A stretch of 64,000 nt of DNA from Streptomyces griseoflavus. Its GTDB lineage: Bacteria > Actinomycetota > Actinomycetes > Streptomycetales > Streptomycetaceae. Positions 42,790 through 51,598 of the stretch are shown here, one piece after another. The translations under genes were made by a program, and so were the position numbers. The stretch is from assembly GCF_014649995.1 (NCBI RefSeq), contig NZ_BMUC01000003.1, positions 372,001-436,000 on the forward strand. Reading direction: 5' to 3'. The notes beneath the pieces are model-generated. The model was not told the origin of the DNA. It saw nothing but the letters and a program-made list of their open reading frames with translations, and did no database searches. Positions within the stretch are counted from its first letter, which is position 1. Every line of letters starts with the position of its first letter.

Positions 42790-43263
42790 ATGGCCGCCTC
42801 CCCCAAAGACCCGCGCCCCTGCTCGATCGCCGACGCGCTCGCACTCGTCGGCGAGAAGTACTCCCTGCTCGTCCTGCGCGAGGTCTGCCTCGGCAACGGC
42901 CGCTTCGACCAGCTGGTGCGCAACACCGGCGCCCCGCGCGACGTCCTGGCCACCCGGCTGCGACGGCTGGTGGACGCCGGGATCCTGGCCAAGCGCCTCT
43001 ACAGCGAGCGCCCGCAGCGCTTCGAGTACCGGCCCACCCGGGCGGGGCTGGAACTGGAGCCCGTCCTGCTGACCCTCAAGGACTGGGGCGACCGTCATCT
43101 GCGGCAGGACGGCGACCTGCCGATGCTGCTCGACCACAGCTGCGGTGAGACGTTCGTGCCCGTCGTCACCTGCCGGGCCTGCGGCGGCGAGGCCCGGCAC
43201 GAGGGGCTGACCGCGCGACCGCAGACCCCCGGCTGGACGGTGAGCGGCCCGACGGCGGCCTGA
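42790..43263 (+). CDS. HxlR-family transcriptional regulator
   Basis: 157-residue winged-helix regulator. The core (about 10-105) shows CSIADALALVGEKYSLLVLREVCLG, RFDQLVRNTGAPRDVLATRLRRLVDAGIL and a wing with RPQRFEYRPTRAG. The first cysteine (C12) sits in the position of the redox-active cysteine of HypR/QorR proteins, and a C-terminal TCRACGG could be a second thiol pair. TAGACT 42777-42782 lies seven bases before ATG 42790, giving a leaderless transcript. Divergent thiolase is the probable target. Confidence 0.9.
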   Translation: MAASPKDPRPCSIADALALVGEKYSLLVLREVCLGNGRFDQLVRNTGAPRDVLATRLRRLVDAGILAKRLYSERPQRFEYRPTRAGLELEPVLLTLKDWGDRHLRQDGDLPMLLDHSCGETFVPVVTCRACGGEARHEGLTARPQTPGWTVSGPTAA

Positions 43264-43419
43264 TCCGCCCCGGGCGGCGAGCCGCACCGTCCTGACGCCT
43301 GGGGTTCACCTTGGGGCGCTACGCTTCCCCCTCGGCGCGCCCGATCACCGATCACCGCACGTGGCGGCGTGGTGTGCCCTTCGTCCGTCCCACGATCGGC
43401 ACTTGGACTCCGCTGACTC

Positions 43420-44295
43420 ATGTCTTGGTTTGAATCCCTCATCCTCGGACTCGTCCAGGGGCTGACCGAGTTCCTTCCCGTCTCCTCCAGCGCGCACCTG
43501 CGGCTGACCGCCGCCTTCTCCGGCTGGGAGGACCCGGGCGCCGCCTTCACCGCGATCACCCAGATCGGCACCGAGACCGCGGTGCTGATCTACTTCCGCA
43601 AGGACATCGCCCGGATCCTGTCGGCGTGGACCCGCTCCCTCACGGACAAGGAGATGCGCCGGGACCCGGACGCGCGCATGGGCTGGCTGGTCATCGTCGG
43701 CTCCATCCCGATCGGCGTGCTCGGGGTGACCCTCAAGGACCAGATCGAGGGCCCCTTCCGCGATCTGCGGCTCACCGCGGCCATGCTCATCGGCATGGGC
43801 ATCGTGCTCGGTGTCGCCGACCGCCTCGCCGCGCGGGACGAGAGCGGCGGCCGGCACCGGGCGGCCAAGCAGCGCAAGGAGCTGGACGACCTGACCGTCA
43901 AGGACGGTCTCATCTACGGAATCTGCCAGGCCATGGCCCTCATCCCGGGCGTCTCCCGCTCCGGCGCCACCATCAGCGGCGGCCTGTTCATGGGCTACCG
44001 GCGCGAGGCGGCGGCCCGCTACTCCTTCCTGCTCGCCATCCCGGCGGTGCTGGCCTCCGGCGCCTTCGAGCTGAAGGACGCCGCCGACGGCGGGCACGTC
44101 TCCTGGGGCCCGACGGTCTTCGCCACGGTCATCGCGTTCGTGACCGGCTACGCGGTGATCGCCTGGTTCATGAAGTTCATCTCGACCAAGAGCTTCATGC
44201 CGTTCGTCTGGTACCGCATCGTGCTCGGCGTCGTGATCATCGTCCTGGTCGGCATGGGCGTCCTCAGCCCGCACGCCGCGGAGTCGGCGGGCTGA
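43420..44295 (+). CDS. uppP: Undecaprenyl-diphosphatase (BacA/UppP)
   Basis: Integral membrane enzyme that recycles the cell-wall lipid carrier and confers bacitracin tolerance, 291 residues. The two active-site motifs are [18 protein letters not shown] (residues 9-26) and [16 protein letters not shown] near residue 178, with about eight hydrophobic segments. An about 30-residue Arg/Lys/Glu loop ([20 protein letters not shown]) between the halves is typical of actinobacterial members. The 156 bases upstream are rich in short repeats (GATCACC twice) but no clear operator. Start ATG 43420. Confidence 0.94.
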   Translation: MSWFESLILGLVQGLTEFLPVSSSAHLRLTAAFSGWEDPGAAFTAITQIGTETAVLIYFRKDIARILSAWTRSLTDKEMRRDPDARMGWLVIVGSIPIGVLGVTLKDQIEGPFRDLRLTAAMLIGMGIVLGVADRLAARDESGGRHRAAKQRKELDDLTVKDGLIYGICQAMALIPGVSRSGATISGGLFMGYRREAAARYSFLLAIPAVLASGAFELKDAADGGHVSWGPTVFATVIAFVTGYAVIAWFMKFISTKSFMPFVWYRIVLGVVIIVLVGMGVLSPHAAESAG

Positions 44296-44397
44296 GCCCG
44301 GAGCCGGGGAAGGTGACCGGGGCACGTGACCGAGAGCATAGGGGTCGCGTAGCCGTCCGGTAGCGCAGTGTCAGTCCTTGGCCCTAGGCTTGTCCGC

Positions 44398-44577
44398 ATG
44401 TCCCCCGATTTAACGACCCCTGGTTCCGTGCGGCCCGCCGCCGAGGTCAACGAGGAGATCCGCGCGCTGTGGCTGCGCGCGAGGGGTTCCCTCTCCGACC
44501 GGGAACGCGCGGAGTACGAGCTGCTGGTGGTCGAGTGGGCGGCGGCGATGCGCGGCCAGGTGGCCGAAGCGGCCTGA
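44398..44577 (+). CDS. Small conserved protein with a TTA codon, 59 aa
   Basis: 59 residues: MSPDLTTPGSVRPAAEVNEE, then helices IRALWLRARG, LSDRERAEYELLVVEWAAAM. The second helix resembles short Streptomyces hypothetical proteins. TAGGCT at 44384-44389 ends eight bases before the ATG, so the mRNA is likely leaderless. Codon 5 is TTA (44410-44412), the leucine codon read by the developmental tRNA bldA; it is the only confident in-frame TTA in the window. I infer translation late in growth. Function unknown. Confidence 0.7.
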   Translation: MSPDLTTPGSVRPAAEVNEEIRALWLRARGSLSDRERAEYELLVVEWAAAMRGQVAEAA

Positions 44578-44634
44578 CCGCCGCCCGCCCGGGTCGCCGA
44601 AGCGGCGCGACCGCCCCCGCGCACCCGGTACGCC

Positions 44635-45375
44635 TCAACGCCCGCCCGCGACCCGCAGCACCGTCCCCGTGGTGTACGAGGCGTCCGGCGACATCAGCCA
44701 CGCCACGGCCGCCGCGATCTCCTCGGCCCGTCCCGCGCGCCGCAGCGGCACCGCCCCGGCGATCTGCCGCGCCCGGTCCGGGGCGCCCATCGCGGCGTGC
44801 ATCTCCGTGTCGACGACACCGGGGGCGACCGCGTTGACCCGGATGCCGTCCGGACCGAGCTCCTTGGCCAGACCGAGGGTGAGCGCGTCGACGGCGGCCT
44901 TCGTCGCCGCGTAGTGCACGTACTCGTTCGGACTGCCCAGGGTGGCCGCGCCCGAGGAGATGTTCACGATCACGCCCTCACCCCGGGGGACCATCAGCTG
45001 CGCCGCCCGCCGCGAGCACAGCAGCGTGCCCATCAGGTTGACGTCGACGACCCGCCGCAGCGTACCGGTGTCTGCCTCGGTGAACCGCCCCAGCGGCCCG
45101 GTCACCGCCGCGTTGTTCACCAGACCCGTCACCGGCCCCAGTTCCCGCTCCGCCACCTCGAAGAGCCGCTCGGCGTCGGCCTCGACCGCCGTGTCCGCGC
45201 GTACGGTCACGGCCCGCGCCCCGGCCGCGCGCACCCCCTCCGCCACCGACTCGGCGGCGGCGGCGTCACGGACGTAGTTCACCACGACGTCGTGCCCCTC
45301 CGCCCCCAGTCGCAGACAGGTCGCGGCACCGATCCCCCGGCTGCCACCGGTGACCACCGTGACCAGACGCTTCAT
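44635..45375 (-). CDS. SDR-family oxidoreductase (glucose dehydrogenase/FabG-like)
   Basis: 246-residue classical SDR. Cofactor motif TGGSRGIGAATCLRLG (residues 9-24), NNAAV near 89, catalytic Ser in ISSGAATLGSPNEY near 140 and YVHYAATKAAVDALTL with YxxxK near 153-157. VAPGVVDTEMHAAMGAP and the C-terminal WLMSPDASYTTGTVLRVAGG are standard. NADP preference is suggested by the Gly-Ser-Arg after TGG. Convergent with the small TTA gene (57-base gap). Its substrate cannot be read. Start ATG 45375. Confidence 0.88.
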   Translation of the reverse strand: MKRLVTVVTGGSRGIGAATCLRLGAEGHDVVVNYVRDAAAAESVAEGVRAAGARAVTVRADTAVEADAERLFEVAERELGPVTGLVNNAAVTGPLGRFTEADTGTLRRVVDVNLMGTLLCSRRAAQLMVPRGEGVIVNISSGAATLGSPNEYVHYAATKAAVDALTLGLAKELGPDGIRVNAVAPGVVDTEMHAAMGAPDRARQIAGAVPLRRAGRAEEIAAAVAWLMSPDASYTTGTVLRVAGGR

Positions 45376-45479
45376 GACTACCTCCTGCGAAGAGCGCGAG
45401 ACGAAGATCCTCAGGCTCGCAGACGCGCGCGCCCTTCGTGGCCAAAGGCACGGACCCGCCCCCCGGGGCCCGCCCGGGA

Positions 45480-45917
45480 TCAGACCCCGACGTACTGGGA
45501 GGCGTACTCCTCGCCGGGCGGGACGACGGTGATGACGTCGACCAGCACGCCGTCGGGGGCCGCGACGATGAAGTGGCGCTGGCCGAAGTCCTCGGTGCGC
45601 AGGGACAGCACTTCGGGCAGACCCGCCTGCTCCACCAGCCGCCGGTGCTCGGCGTCGACGTCGTCCACCTCGAAGTTCAGCAGCAGGCCGCCCCGGAGTG
45701 CGGCCCGGTGGCCCTCGGGGACGGTCGGGTGGGCGTGGTCCAGCAGGGCGAGCTCGTAGTGCGGGGCGTCGGGACGTCGCAGACTCACGTACCAGTCCGC
45801 CTCGAAGGTCACCTCGAACCCGAGGTGACGGGTGTAGAAGTCGCGGGAGGCGGCCACGCTCCGGGTGGCGAGCACCGGGTAGAAGCCGCCGAGCCGGGCG
45901 GTGGGTCCGTTCGTCAT
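45480..45917 (-). CDS. VOC-family (glyoxalase/bleomycin-resistance-like) protein
   Basis: 145 residues with two beta-alpha-beta-beta-beta modules. [30 protein letters not shown] opens module 1 and [23 protein letters not shown] module 2, ending [19 protein letters not shown]. The metal-site residues are not complete (no His at the usual first position), so this may be a binding rather than a catalytic VOC. ATG 45917 lies next to a TetR gene with twin palindromes between, making it the likely regulated target. Substrate may be an aromatic or drug-like ligand. Confidence 0.82.
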   Translation of the reverse strand: MTNGPTARLGGFYPVLATRSVAASRDFYTRHLGFEVTFEADWYVSLRRPDAPHYELALLDHAHPTVPEGHRAALRGGLLLNFEVDDVDAEHRRLVEQAGLPEVLSLRTEDFGQRHFIVAAPDGVLVDVITVVPPGEEYASQYVGV

Positions 45918-45941
45918 GGCAGAGGTCCTTCCGATCCGTTT

Positions 45942-45989
45942 CACATACCCGGGGTATGTGAAGTGGTCGGTAGCATACCCCGGGTATGC
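45942..45989. promoter_or_regulatory. Twin TetR operators (VOC/TetR divergent promoter)
   Basis: Two palindromes share the core CATACCC-GGGTATG: CACATACCCGGGGTATGTG (45942-45960) and GCATACCCCGGGTATGC (45973-45989). Their centres are 30 bases, about three helical turns, apart. They sit between the divergent VOC and TetR genes and should bind two TetR dimers. Confidence 0.8.
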
Positions 45990-46013
45990 GAATGGAGAGG
46001 CGGTGCGTACGCG

Positions 46014-46595
46014 ATGGCGGTCAGCCGGGCGGACCAGCGGGCGGCCACACGGCGGGCGCTGACGGCCGAAGGGCGGCGCCGGTTCGCCGCCGACGGGTAC
46101 CACCACGTGGTGCTGGCCGAGGTGGCACGGGCGGCAGGGGTCACCAAAGGGGCCGCCTACCACCACTTCGACAGCAAGGCGGGCCTCTTCCGGGCCGTTG
46201 TCCGCGAGGTCCAGCGGGAACTGGGCGAGCGGGTGGCGGACGCGGCCGACCGGCACGAGGACGTCTGGGAGCGGCTGCGAGCCGGCTGCCGGGCCTTCCT
46301 GGCCGCGGGGACCGACCCGGCGGTGCGGCAGATCCTGCTGGTCGACGCCCCGACCGTGCTGGGCTGGGACGAGTGGCGGGCCCTGGACGAGGAGTCCTCC
46401 GCCCGGCACCTCGCGGAAGTCCTGACGGAGCTCGCCGCGGCCGGGATCATCGCCGATCAGCCGGTGGAGCCCCTGGCCCGGCTGCTCTCCGGGGCGATGA
46501 ACGAGGCGGCGCTCTGGATCGCGCGGGGCGGCGACCCCCCGGCGGCGGAGCAGGCTCTCGACCGGCTCCTGGCGGGGCTGCGCGTCCCCTCCTGA
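46014..46595 (+). CDS. TetR-family transcriptional regulator
   Basis: 193 residues. The N-terminal helix-turn-helix (about 8-55) reads [46 protein letters not shown], with YHHFDSK the classic TetR ending. The C-terminal domain is all-helical and shows [22 protein letters not shown], typical of TetR_C ligand pockets. ATG 46014 is the frame start fitting the conserved domain. Directly divergent from the VOC gene with the twin palindromes between, so repression of that gene and of itself is the expected function. Confidence 0.9.
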   Translation: MAVSRADQRAATRRALTAEGRRRFAADGYHHVVLAEVARAAGVTKGAAYHHFDSKAGLFRAVVREVQRELGERVADAADRHEDVWERLRAGCRAFLAAGTDPAVRQILLVDAPTVLGWDEWRALDEESSARHLAEVLTELAAAGIIADQPVEPLARLLSGAMNEAALWIARGGDPPAAEQALDRLLAGLRVPS

Positions 46596-46676
46596 CCCAG
46601 GGCTCCGGACGGCGGGCACCGCGGGTGCCGAAGGCCGGTGAATACCGGCGCACGCCCTCTTGGCTGCGCCCGCCCC

Positions 46677-47180
46677 ATGGCCAACACTGATCCGATGACC
46701 CAGCGTGTGGAGCTCGCGACCGTGAGGGACCGGCTGGCCTTGGACGGACTGGTCACCGAGTACGCGGTGGCCGTGGACGACGGTGACTGGGAGGCGTACC
46801 GGGCCCTGTTCACCCCGGACGGCCGGGCGGACTACCGCTCGGCCGGCGGTGTCGAGGGAAGCGCCGGGACGGTGGCCGGATGGCTCGCGGAGAGCCTCGC
46901 CGCGTACCCCGTCCGGCAGCATCTGTTCGTCAACCGGCGGGTGCGGTTCGGGATCTGGGAGCAGGACCGCGGCGACACGGCCCGGGTGCAGGCCGACTAC
47001 GTGACCCCGATGTGCGGCACCGGAGCCGGCGGGGAGCCCGCCGAGCCGGACTTCGTGTGCGGCGGCCGGTGCGTGTTCGCGGCGCTGCGCACCGAGGACG
47101 GCTGGCGGCTGAGCGGGGTGGTCGTGCGGGAGAAGTGGCGCCGCGTTCCGGACCGGCGGACCGCCCCCGTGATCCACTGA
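46677..47180 (+). CDS. SnoaL-like/NTF2-fold protein
   Basis: 167 residues of the SnoaL_4 type (aromatic polyketide cyclase/scytalone-dehydratase-like fold). Recognisable are [39 protein letters not shown] and [33 protein letters not shown], with the expected cavity Asp and His residues, ending [22 protein letters not shown]. Three in-frame starts (46638, 46677, 46695) lack strong ribosome sites; 46677 is taken. Downstream of the TetR gene (82 bases); could be controlled by it. Ring-opening, hydroxylase small-subunit-like and unknown functions remain open. Confidence 0.78.
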   Translation: MANTDPMTQRVELATVRDRLALDGLVTEYAVAVDDGDWEAYRALFTPDGRADYRSAGGVEGSAGTVAGWLAESLAAYPVRQHLFVNRRVRFGIWEQDRGDTARVQADYVTPMCGTGAGGEPAEPDFVCGGRCVFAALRTEDGWRLSGVVVREKWRRVPDRRTAPVIH

Positions 47181-47249
47181 TCCGGCGCGCGGTGTTGCGG
47201 ATCGGCTTCGGGACGCACACTGGAGGCAGCACGGGGTAGGGAGGCGCCC

Positions 47250-48815
47250 ATGAAGTCGCTCGGCCACTGGCTCGCCTCCCCCTGGCGCCGCTCGACCGCC
47301 GCCGCGGTTACCGGCGCCCTGCCCGTCCTGGCGTTCCCCGCCCCGTCCCTGTGGTGGTTCGCCTACGTCGCCCTGGTGCCGTGGCTCCTGCTGGCCCGTA
47401 CGGCTCCGACCGGGAAGCGCGCGGCCTTCGACGGCTGGTGGGGCGGGTTCGGGTTCATGCTGGCCATGCACCACTGGCTGCTGCCGAACCTCCACGTGTT
47501 CACCTTCGTCATCGCCGCCCTGCTGGGCGCGCTGTGGGCCCCCTGGGGATGGCTGGTGCGGCGGCTGCTGGGCGGGGCACCGTCCCGGGGGCGGGTCGCG
47601 GCCGCGCTCGCCGTGCTGCCGTCGGCGTGGCTGGCGGTCGAACTGGTCCGCTCCTGGCAGGGGCTCGGCGGCCCCTGGGGCGTGCTCGGGGCGAGTCAGT
47701 GGGAGGTGGAGGCCGCACTCCGGCTGGCGTCGGTGGGCGGGGTCTGGCTGGCGAGTTTCCTGGTGGTGACGGTGAACGTCGCCGTGGCCGTGCTCGTCGC
47801 GGTCCGGCGGGCCCGGGTGCCGGCCGTGGCCGGACTGGTCGCCGCGGCCGCGGCGACCTCTGCCGCCTGGGTGTGGTCGCCCCGCCCGGACACCGGCGAC
47901 CGGGTGCGGATCGCGGTGGTCCAGCCGGGAGTCGTGGCGGGGCGCGACAGCGCCGACCGCCGCTTCGACCTGGAGGAACGGCTGACGCGTGAGGTGGCCG
48001 GCCAGGACGTCGGCCTGATCGTCTGGGGCGAGAGCAGTGTCGGCTTCGACCTAGGGGACCGGCCCGACCTGGCGCGGCGGCTGACGGCACTGTCGCGCGA
48101 GACGGACGCGCGGATCCTGGTCAACGTGGACGCCCGGCGTTCGGACAGGCCCGGCATCTACAAGAGCTCGGTGCTGATCGGCCCGGACGGCCCCACCGGG
48201 GACCGGTACGACAAGATGCGGCTGGTTCCCTTCGGGGAGTACATCCCCGCCCGTTCCCTGCTGGGCTGGGCGACCTCCGTCGGCAAGGCGGCCGGCGAGG
48301 ACCGCCGGATGGGCTCCGAGCAGGTGGTGATGGACGCGCGCGACGGGCTGCGGATCGGGCCGATGGTGTGCTTCGAGTCGGCGTTCCCCGACATGAGCCG
48401 CCATCTCGCCCAGGACGGCGCCGATGTGCTGCTCGCCCAGTCCTCCACGTCGACGTTCCAGCAGAGCTGGGCGCCGGCCCAGCACGCCTCGCTCGCGGCG
48501 CTGCGGGCCGCCGAGACGGGCCGCCCGATGGTGCACGCGACCCTGACGGGCGTCTCCGCCGTGTACGGTCCGGACGGTGGGCGCGTCGGCCCGCGCCTCG
48601 GCACGGACACCGCCGCCGCGCAGGTGTACGAGGTGCCGCTGGCGCACGGCACGACGCTCTACGCCCGCTTCGGCGACTGGCCGCCGTACGCGGCGCTGCT
48701 GATCCTCGCGGTGTGGGGCGTCACCGGGGCGGTGCGCTTCGGGCGGGGCGCTCGTGGATCTCTCGAACCACCCGTTCGCACAGCTCATGGGTCGCCAGTG
48801 CGTCCCGGGCACTGA
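47250..48815 (+). CDS. lnt: Apolipoprotein N-acyltransferase
   Basis: Membrane enzyme that N-acylates the lipidated cysteine of lipoproteins, 521 residues. About six membrane segments occupy residues 15-215, followed by the nitrilase-like periplasmic domain with the catalytic triad visible: Glu in [11 protein letters not shown], Lys in [10 protein letters not shown] and Cys in [11 protein letters not shown] last hydrophobic segment is [16 protein letters not shown]. Lnt was once thought limited to Gram-negatives, and high-GC actinobacteria are known exceptions. Its 3' end overlaps the convergent oxidoreductase gene by 95 bases; the last about 20 codons after the final membrane segment look unconserved. 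Confidence 0.9.
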   Translation: MKSLGHWLASPWRRSTAAAVTGALPVLAFPAPSLWWFAYVALVPWLLLARTAPTGKRAAFDGWWGGFGFMLAMHHWLLPNLHVFTFVIAALLGALWAPWGWLVRRLLGGAPSRGRVAAALAVLPSAWLAVELVRSWQGLGGPWGVLGASQWEVEAALRLASVGGVWLASFLVVTVNVAVAVLVAVRRARVPAVAGLVAAAAATSAAWVWSPRPDTGDRVRIAVVQPGVVAGRDSADRRFDLEERLTREVAGQDVGLIVWGESSVGFDLGDRPDLARRLTALSRETDARILVNVDARRSDRPGIYKSSVLIGPDGPTGDRYDKMRLVPFGEYIPARSLLGWATSVGKAAGEDRRMGSEQVVMDARDGLRIGPMVCFESAFPDMSRHLAQDGADVLLAQSSTSTFQQSWAPAQHASLAALRAAETGRPMVHATLTGVSAVYGPDGGRVGPRLGTDTAAAQVYEVPLAHGTTLYARFGDWPPYAALLILAVWGVTGAVRFGRGARGSLEPPVRTAHGSPVRPGH

Positions 48816-49644
48816 GCACCTTGCCCGCGCGCACCGCGTCCAGGAAGGCGAGTACCGCCTGCTCGATGCCGCGCTGGCGCGCCACCGGCACCCAGTCCCC
48901 GCGGCGGCGCACCGTCGGCTGGCCCTTGTGGTCGATCACCTCGGCGAGGTTGACCACCTGGCGCTTGGTGTCCTGCCCGGAGACCTCCAGGATCTCCTCG
49001 GCGGAACCGCTGAGGCGGTTCATCACGCCCAGCGCGGTGAACCCGTCCCCGGCGAGCTGCAGCACCACGTGGTGCAGCAGGCCGTCCTCGGTGCGGGCGC
49101 GCACGGTCACGTCGTCGACCGGGCCGGGCACCAGGAAGCGCAGGGTGTCCACGACGTGGATGAAGTCGTCGAGGACCATCGTGCGCGGGGCCTCGGGCAG
49201 CCCGACCCGGTTCTTCTGCATCAGGATCAGCTCGCGCGGATGGTCGGCGCACTGCGCGTAGCCGGGGGCGAAGCGTCGGTTGAAGCCGACGGCGAGGCTG
49301 GTGTCCCGCTCCTCGGCCAGGGCCACCAGCCGCTCGGAGTCGGCGAGATCGTAGGCGAGCGGCTTGTCGACGTAGGTCGGTACGCCCGCTTCCAGGAGCC
49401 GGGTCACGATCTCCGGGTGGACCTGGGTCGGCGCGTGCACGAAGGCCGCGTCCAGTCCCTGGGCGATCAGCGAGCCGAGGTCGGCGTGGCGCCGGCCGGG
49501 CGGGAGGTGGAGGCCGTCGGCGACCCGTTCGAGCGTGGCGGGGGTGCGGGTCTGCAGGTGCAGTTCCACTCCGGGCTGCACGGCGAGCACCGGCAGGTAG
49601 GCCTTCCGCGCTATGTCACCGAGTCCGATGCAGCCGACCTTCAC
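48721..49644 (-). CDS. Gfo/Idh/MocA-family oxidoreductase
   Basis: 307-residue NAD(P)-dependent sugar or myo-inositol-type dehydrogenase. The N-terminal Rossmann motif is VGCIGLGDIARKAYLPVLA, followed by AAFVHAPTQVHPEIV, the EKP-like motif VDKPLAYDLAD near residue 95, and NRRFAPGYAQCADHP. The C-terminal domain with DDFIHVVDTLRFLVPG carries the substrate-binding His. Its GTG start overlaps the stop of the FAD-monooxygenase gene by four bases (GTGA), so the pair is one operon. Its last 95 bases overlap the lnt 3' end on the other strand. Confidence 0.88.
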   Translation of the reverse strand: MKVGCIGLGDIARKAYLPVLAVQPGVELHLQTRTPATLERVADGLHLPPGRRHADLGSLIAQGLDAAFVHAPTQVHPEIVTRLLEAGVPTYVDKPLAYDLADSERLVALAEERDTSLAVGFNRRFAPGYAQCADHPRELILMQKNRVGLPEAPRTMVLDDFIHVVDTLRFLVPGPVDDVTVRARTEDGLLHHVVLQLAGDGFTALGVMNRLSGSAEEILEVSGQDTKRQVVNLAEVIDHKGQPTVRRRGDWVPVARQRGIEQAVLAFLDAVRAGKVLSARDALATHELCERVVREIHERPARSAPPR

Positions 49645-50876
49645 GGGGTGTTCTCCTCTGGTCCTCGCCTGCCGTGGTCCGCTGCGAGCATACGGCCTCC
49701 CCCGCTGCCGGATCCGCTCGTGCGGGCGGCGCCCCCGGGCGGCCTCCAGTCGGCGATGCCGTCGAAGCCGCGCAGGAACAGCGCCGGGGCGGCCTTGGAC
49801 AGCGCGGCGAGCGTGTGGTCGCGCACGACGGTGCCGAGGCGTCCGCTCCCCATGTTGAGGCGGGCCGTGCGCACCGCCCGGCGCGTGATCGCGGTGGTGC
49901 GGGGCAGCCGGGCCGCCGTGTAGGCGGGCAGGTCACCGGCGTGGTGGGCGAGGGTGATCGCGTCCTCGATCGCCTGGTTGCCGCCCTGGCCGAGGGTCGG
50001 CGGCATGGCGTGCGCGGCGTCGCCGGCCAGGGCCACCCGGCCGCGGTGGAACGCGGGCAGTGGTTCGGCGATGTGGTGGACGTCGTGGCGGAGCACGTCC
50101 TCGGGGCGGGCGGCGGCGAGCACCTCGGGGACGGGGGTGTGCCAGTCGCCGTAGAGCCGCAGCAGTTCGGCCCGCTCGTCGTCGGGGGCGTGCTCGCCGG
50201 CGGGTGCCAGTGCGGCGGCGTAGGCGTAGACGCGGCCGTCCTTGAGCGGATGCGTGCCCCAGATGCGGCCGCGCCCCCAGGTCTCGTGCGAGGCGAACTC
50301 CACGCCGGGCACGGGGACGACCAGCCGCCAGGTGGTGAACCCGGAGTACACCGGCCCGGGGTGGGCGGGGAGGAGTGCGCGGCGGACGGCGGAGTGGATG
50401 CCGTCGGCGGCCACCACCAGGTCGGCCTCCAGGTCGCCGGCCGGGGTGCCGACCGTGGCGGGACGGCCGGGGGCGCCGGGGTCGAGGAGGCGGGCGGCGG
50501 TCCCGGTGCGGACGGTGCCGGCCGGGAGCCGCGCGGCCAGGTGGCCGATGAGGGTGGCCCGGTGGAGCAGGACGAGCGGTCCGCCGAAGCGCTCGGCCGC
50601 CGCGGCGGCGCTGGTGCGGGCCAGCCACCGGCCGCCGGGCGCGCGCAGCCCGCCGTCGCCCTGCCAGGCCGACAGGGCGCGGATGTCGTCGCCGATGCCG
50701 ATGACGTCCAGCCCGCGGAGCGCGTTGGGTGACAGGGAGATGGCGGCGCCGACCGGTTCCAGGGACGCGGCCCGCTCCAGCACCGTCACCCGCAGGCCGC
50801 GCCGGTGCAGGGCGACGGCCGCGGTCAGGCCCCCGATCCCGCCGCCGATCACGATCGCCCGTTCGAGGCGTGCCAT
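49641..50876 (-). CDS. FAD-dependent monooxygenase (PHBH family)
   Basis: 411-residue class A flavoprotein hydroxylase. Dinucleotide motif IGGGIGGLTAAVALHRRGLRV (about 10-30), DG motif VVAADGIHSAVRRALLP near 155 and GD motif RVALAGDAAHAMPPTLGQGGNQAIEDA near 285 are in family order. Substrate is probably an aromatic acid or polyketide-like ring; salicylate hydroxylase-like members look similar. First gene of the two-gene operon with the Gfo/Idh/MocA gene, divergent from a TetR gene across two palindromes, so induction by its substrate is likely. Confidence 0.9.
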   Translation of the reverse strand: MARLERAIVIGGGIGGLTAAVALHRRGLRVTVLERAASLEPVGAAISLSPNALRGLDVIGIGDDIRALSAWQGDGGLRAPGGRWLARTSAAAAAERFGGPLVLLHRATLIGHLAARLPAGTVRTGTAARLLDPGAPGRPATVGTPAGDLEADLVVAADGIHSAVRRALLPAHPGPVYSGFTTWRLVVPVPGVEFASHETWGRGRIWGTHPLKDGRVYAYAAALAPAGEHAPDDERAELLRLYGDWHTPVPEVLAAARPEDVLRHDVHHIAEPLPAFHRGRVALAGDAAHAMPPTLGQGGNQAIEDAITLAHHAGDLPAYTAARLPRTTAITRRAVRTARLNMGSGRLGTVVRDHTLAALSKAAPALFLRGFDGIADWRPPGGAARTSGSGSGGGRMLAADHGRRGPEENTP

Positions 50877-50896
50877 GGCTCCTCCTCCAGACCGGG

Positions 50897-50944
50897 ACTA
50901 CATCTGTAGTGCCCCTCGGGGATCCAACGTACTACAGCCGTAGT
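50897..50944. promoter_or_regulatory. Twin TetR operators (monooxygenase/TetR divergent promoter)
   Basis: ACTACATCTGTAGT (50897-50910) is a perfect 6-base-arm repeat; ACTACAGCCGTAGT (50931-50944) repeats it with one arm mismatch. Centres are 34 bases apart, between the divergent monooxygenase and TetR genes. Confidence 0.8.
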
Positions 50945-50965
50945 GCGACGGGTAGTTTGACCTCC

Positions 50966-51568
50966 ATGTCCGTACGCACCCCGGGCGCCGCCCGTGCCGA
51001 TCTCGTCGCCGACACCGCCCTCGCCCTGCTCGCCGAGCGCGGGATGCGCGGCCTCACCCACCGGGCGGTCGACGAGACGGCCGGCCTCCCCCAAGGGTCC
51101 ACCTCCAACCTGGCCCGCACCCGGCAGGCGCTGCTGGAACTGGCGGTACGGCGACTGGCCGAGCGCGAGGCACGGGTGCTCCGACTGCACGAGATGCCCG
51201 ATCCGCGGGCCGGCGCCGACTCCCTGGTCGACGCCCTCGCGCTGGCCGCCCACCGCGCGCTGACCGGCAACCGGGAGCTGACCCTCGCCCGCTACGAACT
51301 GGCCCTGGAGGCCACCCGCCGCCCCGAGCTGCGGGCGTACTTCGACGCGGCCGGCGCCCGGTTCCGCGAACAGCTCACCACCCTCGTCACGGGGCTCGGT
51401 TCCACGGACCCCGAGCGGCACGCACTGTCGCTCATCGCCTGGGCGGACGGCCTGATGTTCTCCTGCGTGGCCGGCTCGTTCAGCGCGCGTGTGCCGGGCG
51501 TCGCCGAGGTGCGCGCGGACGTGGAGGAGCTGCTGGCCGGAATGCTCGGAGCCGGGAAGCCCTGGTGA
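50966..51568 (+). CDS. TetR-family transcriptional regulator
   Basis: 200 residues. The helix-turn-helix part reads ARADLVADTALALLAERGMRGLTHRAVDETAGLPQGSTSNLARTRQALL (about 8-58), with a shortened recognition helix ending in SNLARTRQAL instead of the usual YYHFxSK. The C-terminal domain is helical (TGNRELTLARYELALEATRRPELRAYFDAAGARF, TetR_C_6-like). ATG 50966 is close to the second operator and TAGTTTG lies a few bases upstream. Divergent from the FAD-monooxygenase operon, its probable target. Followed by an unrelated DinB gene. Confidence 0.9.
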   Translation: MSVRTPGAARADLVADTALALLAERGMRGLTHRAVDETAGLPQGSTSNLARTRQALLELAVRRLAEREARVLRLHEMPDPRAGADSLVDALALAAHRALTGNRELTLARYELALEATRRPELRAYFDAAGARFREQLTTLVTGLGSTDPERHALSLIAWADGLMFSCVAGSFSARVPGVAEVRADVEELLAGMLGAGKPW

Positions 51569-51598
51569 AGGTGATCGGTCGCGGGCCAGGATGGCGGC

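Noticed and set aside
44578-44634. GGTCGC/GCGACC repeat as a terminator after the small TTA gene
   Set aside because: Stem is only six pairs and overlaps repeated GCCGAAGCGGC motifs, so it is weak evidence.
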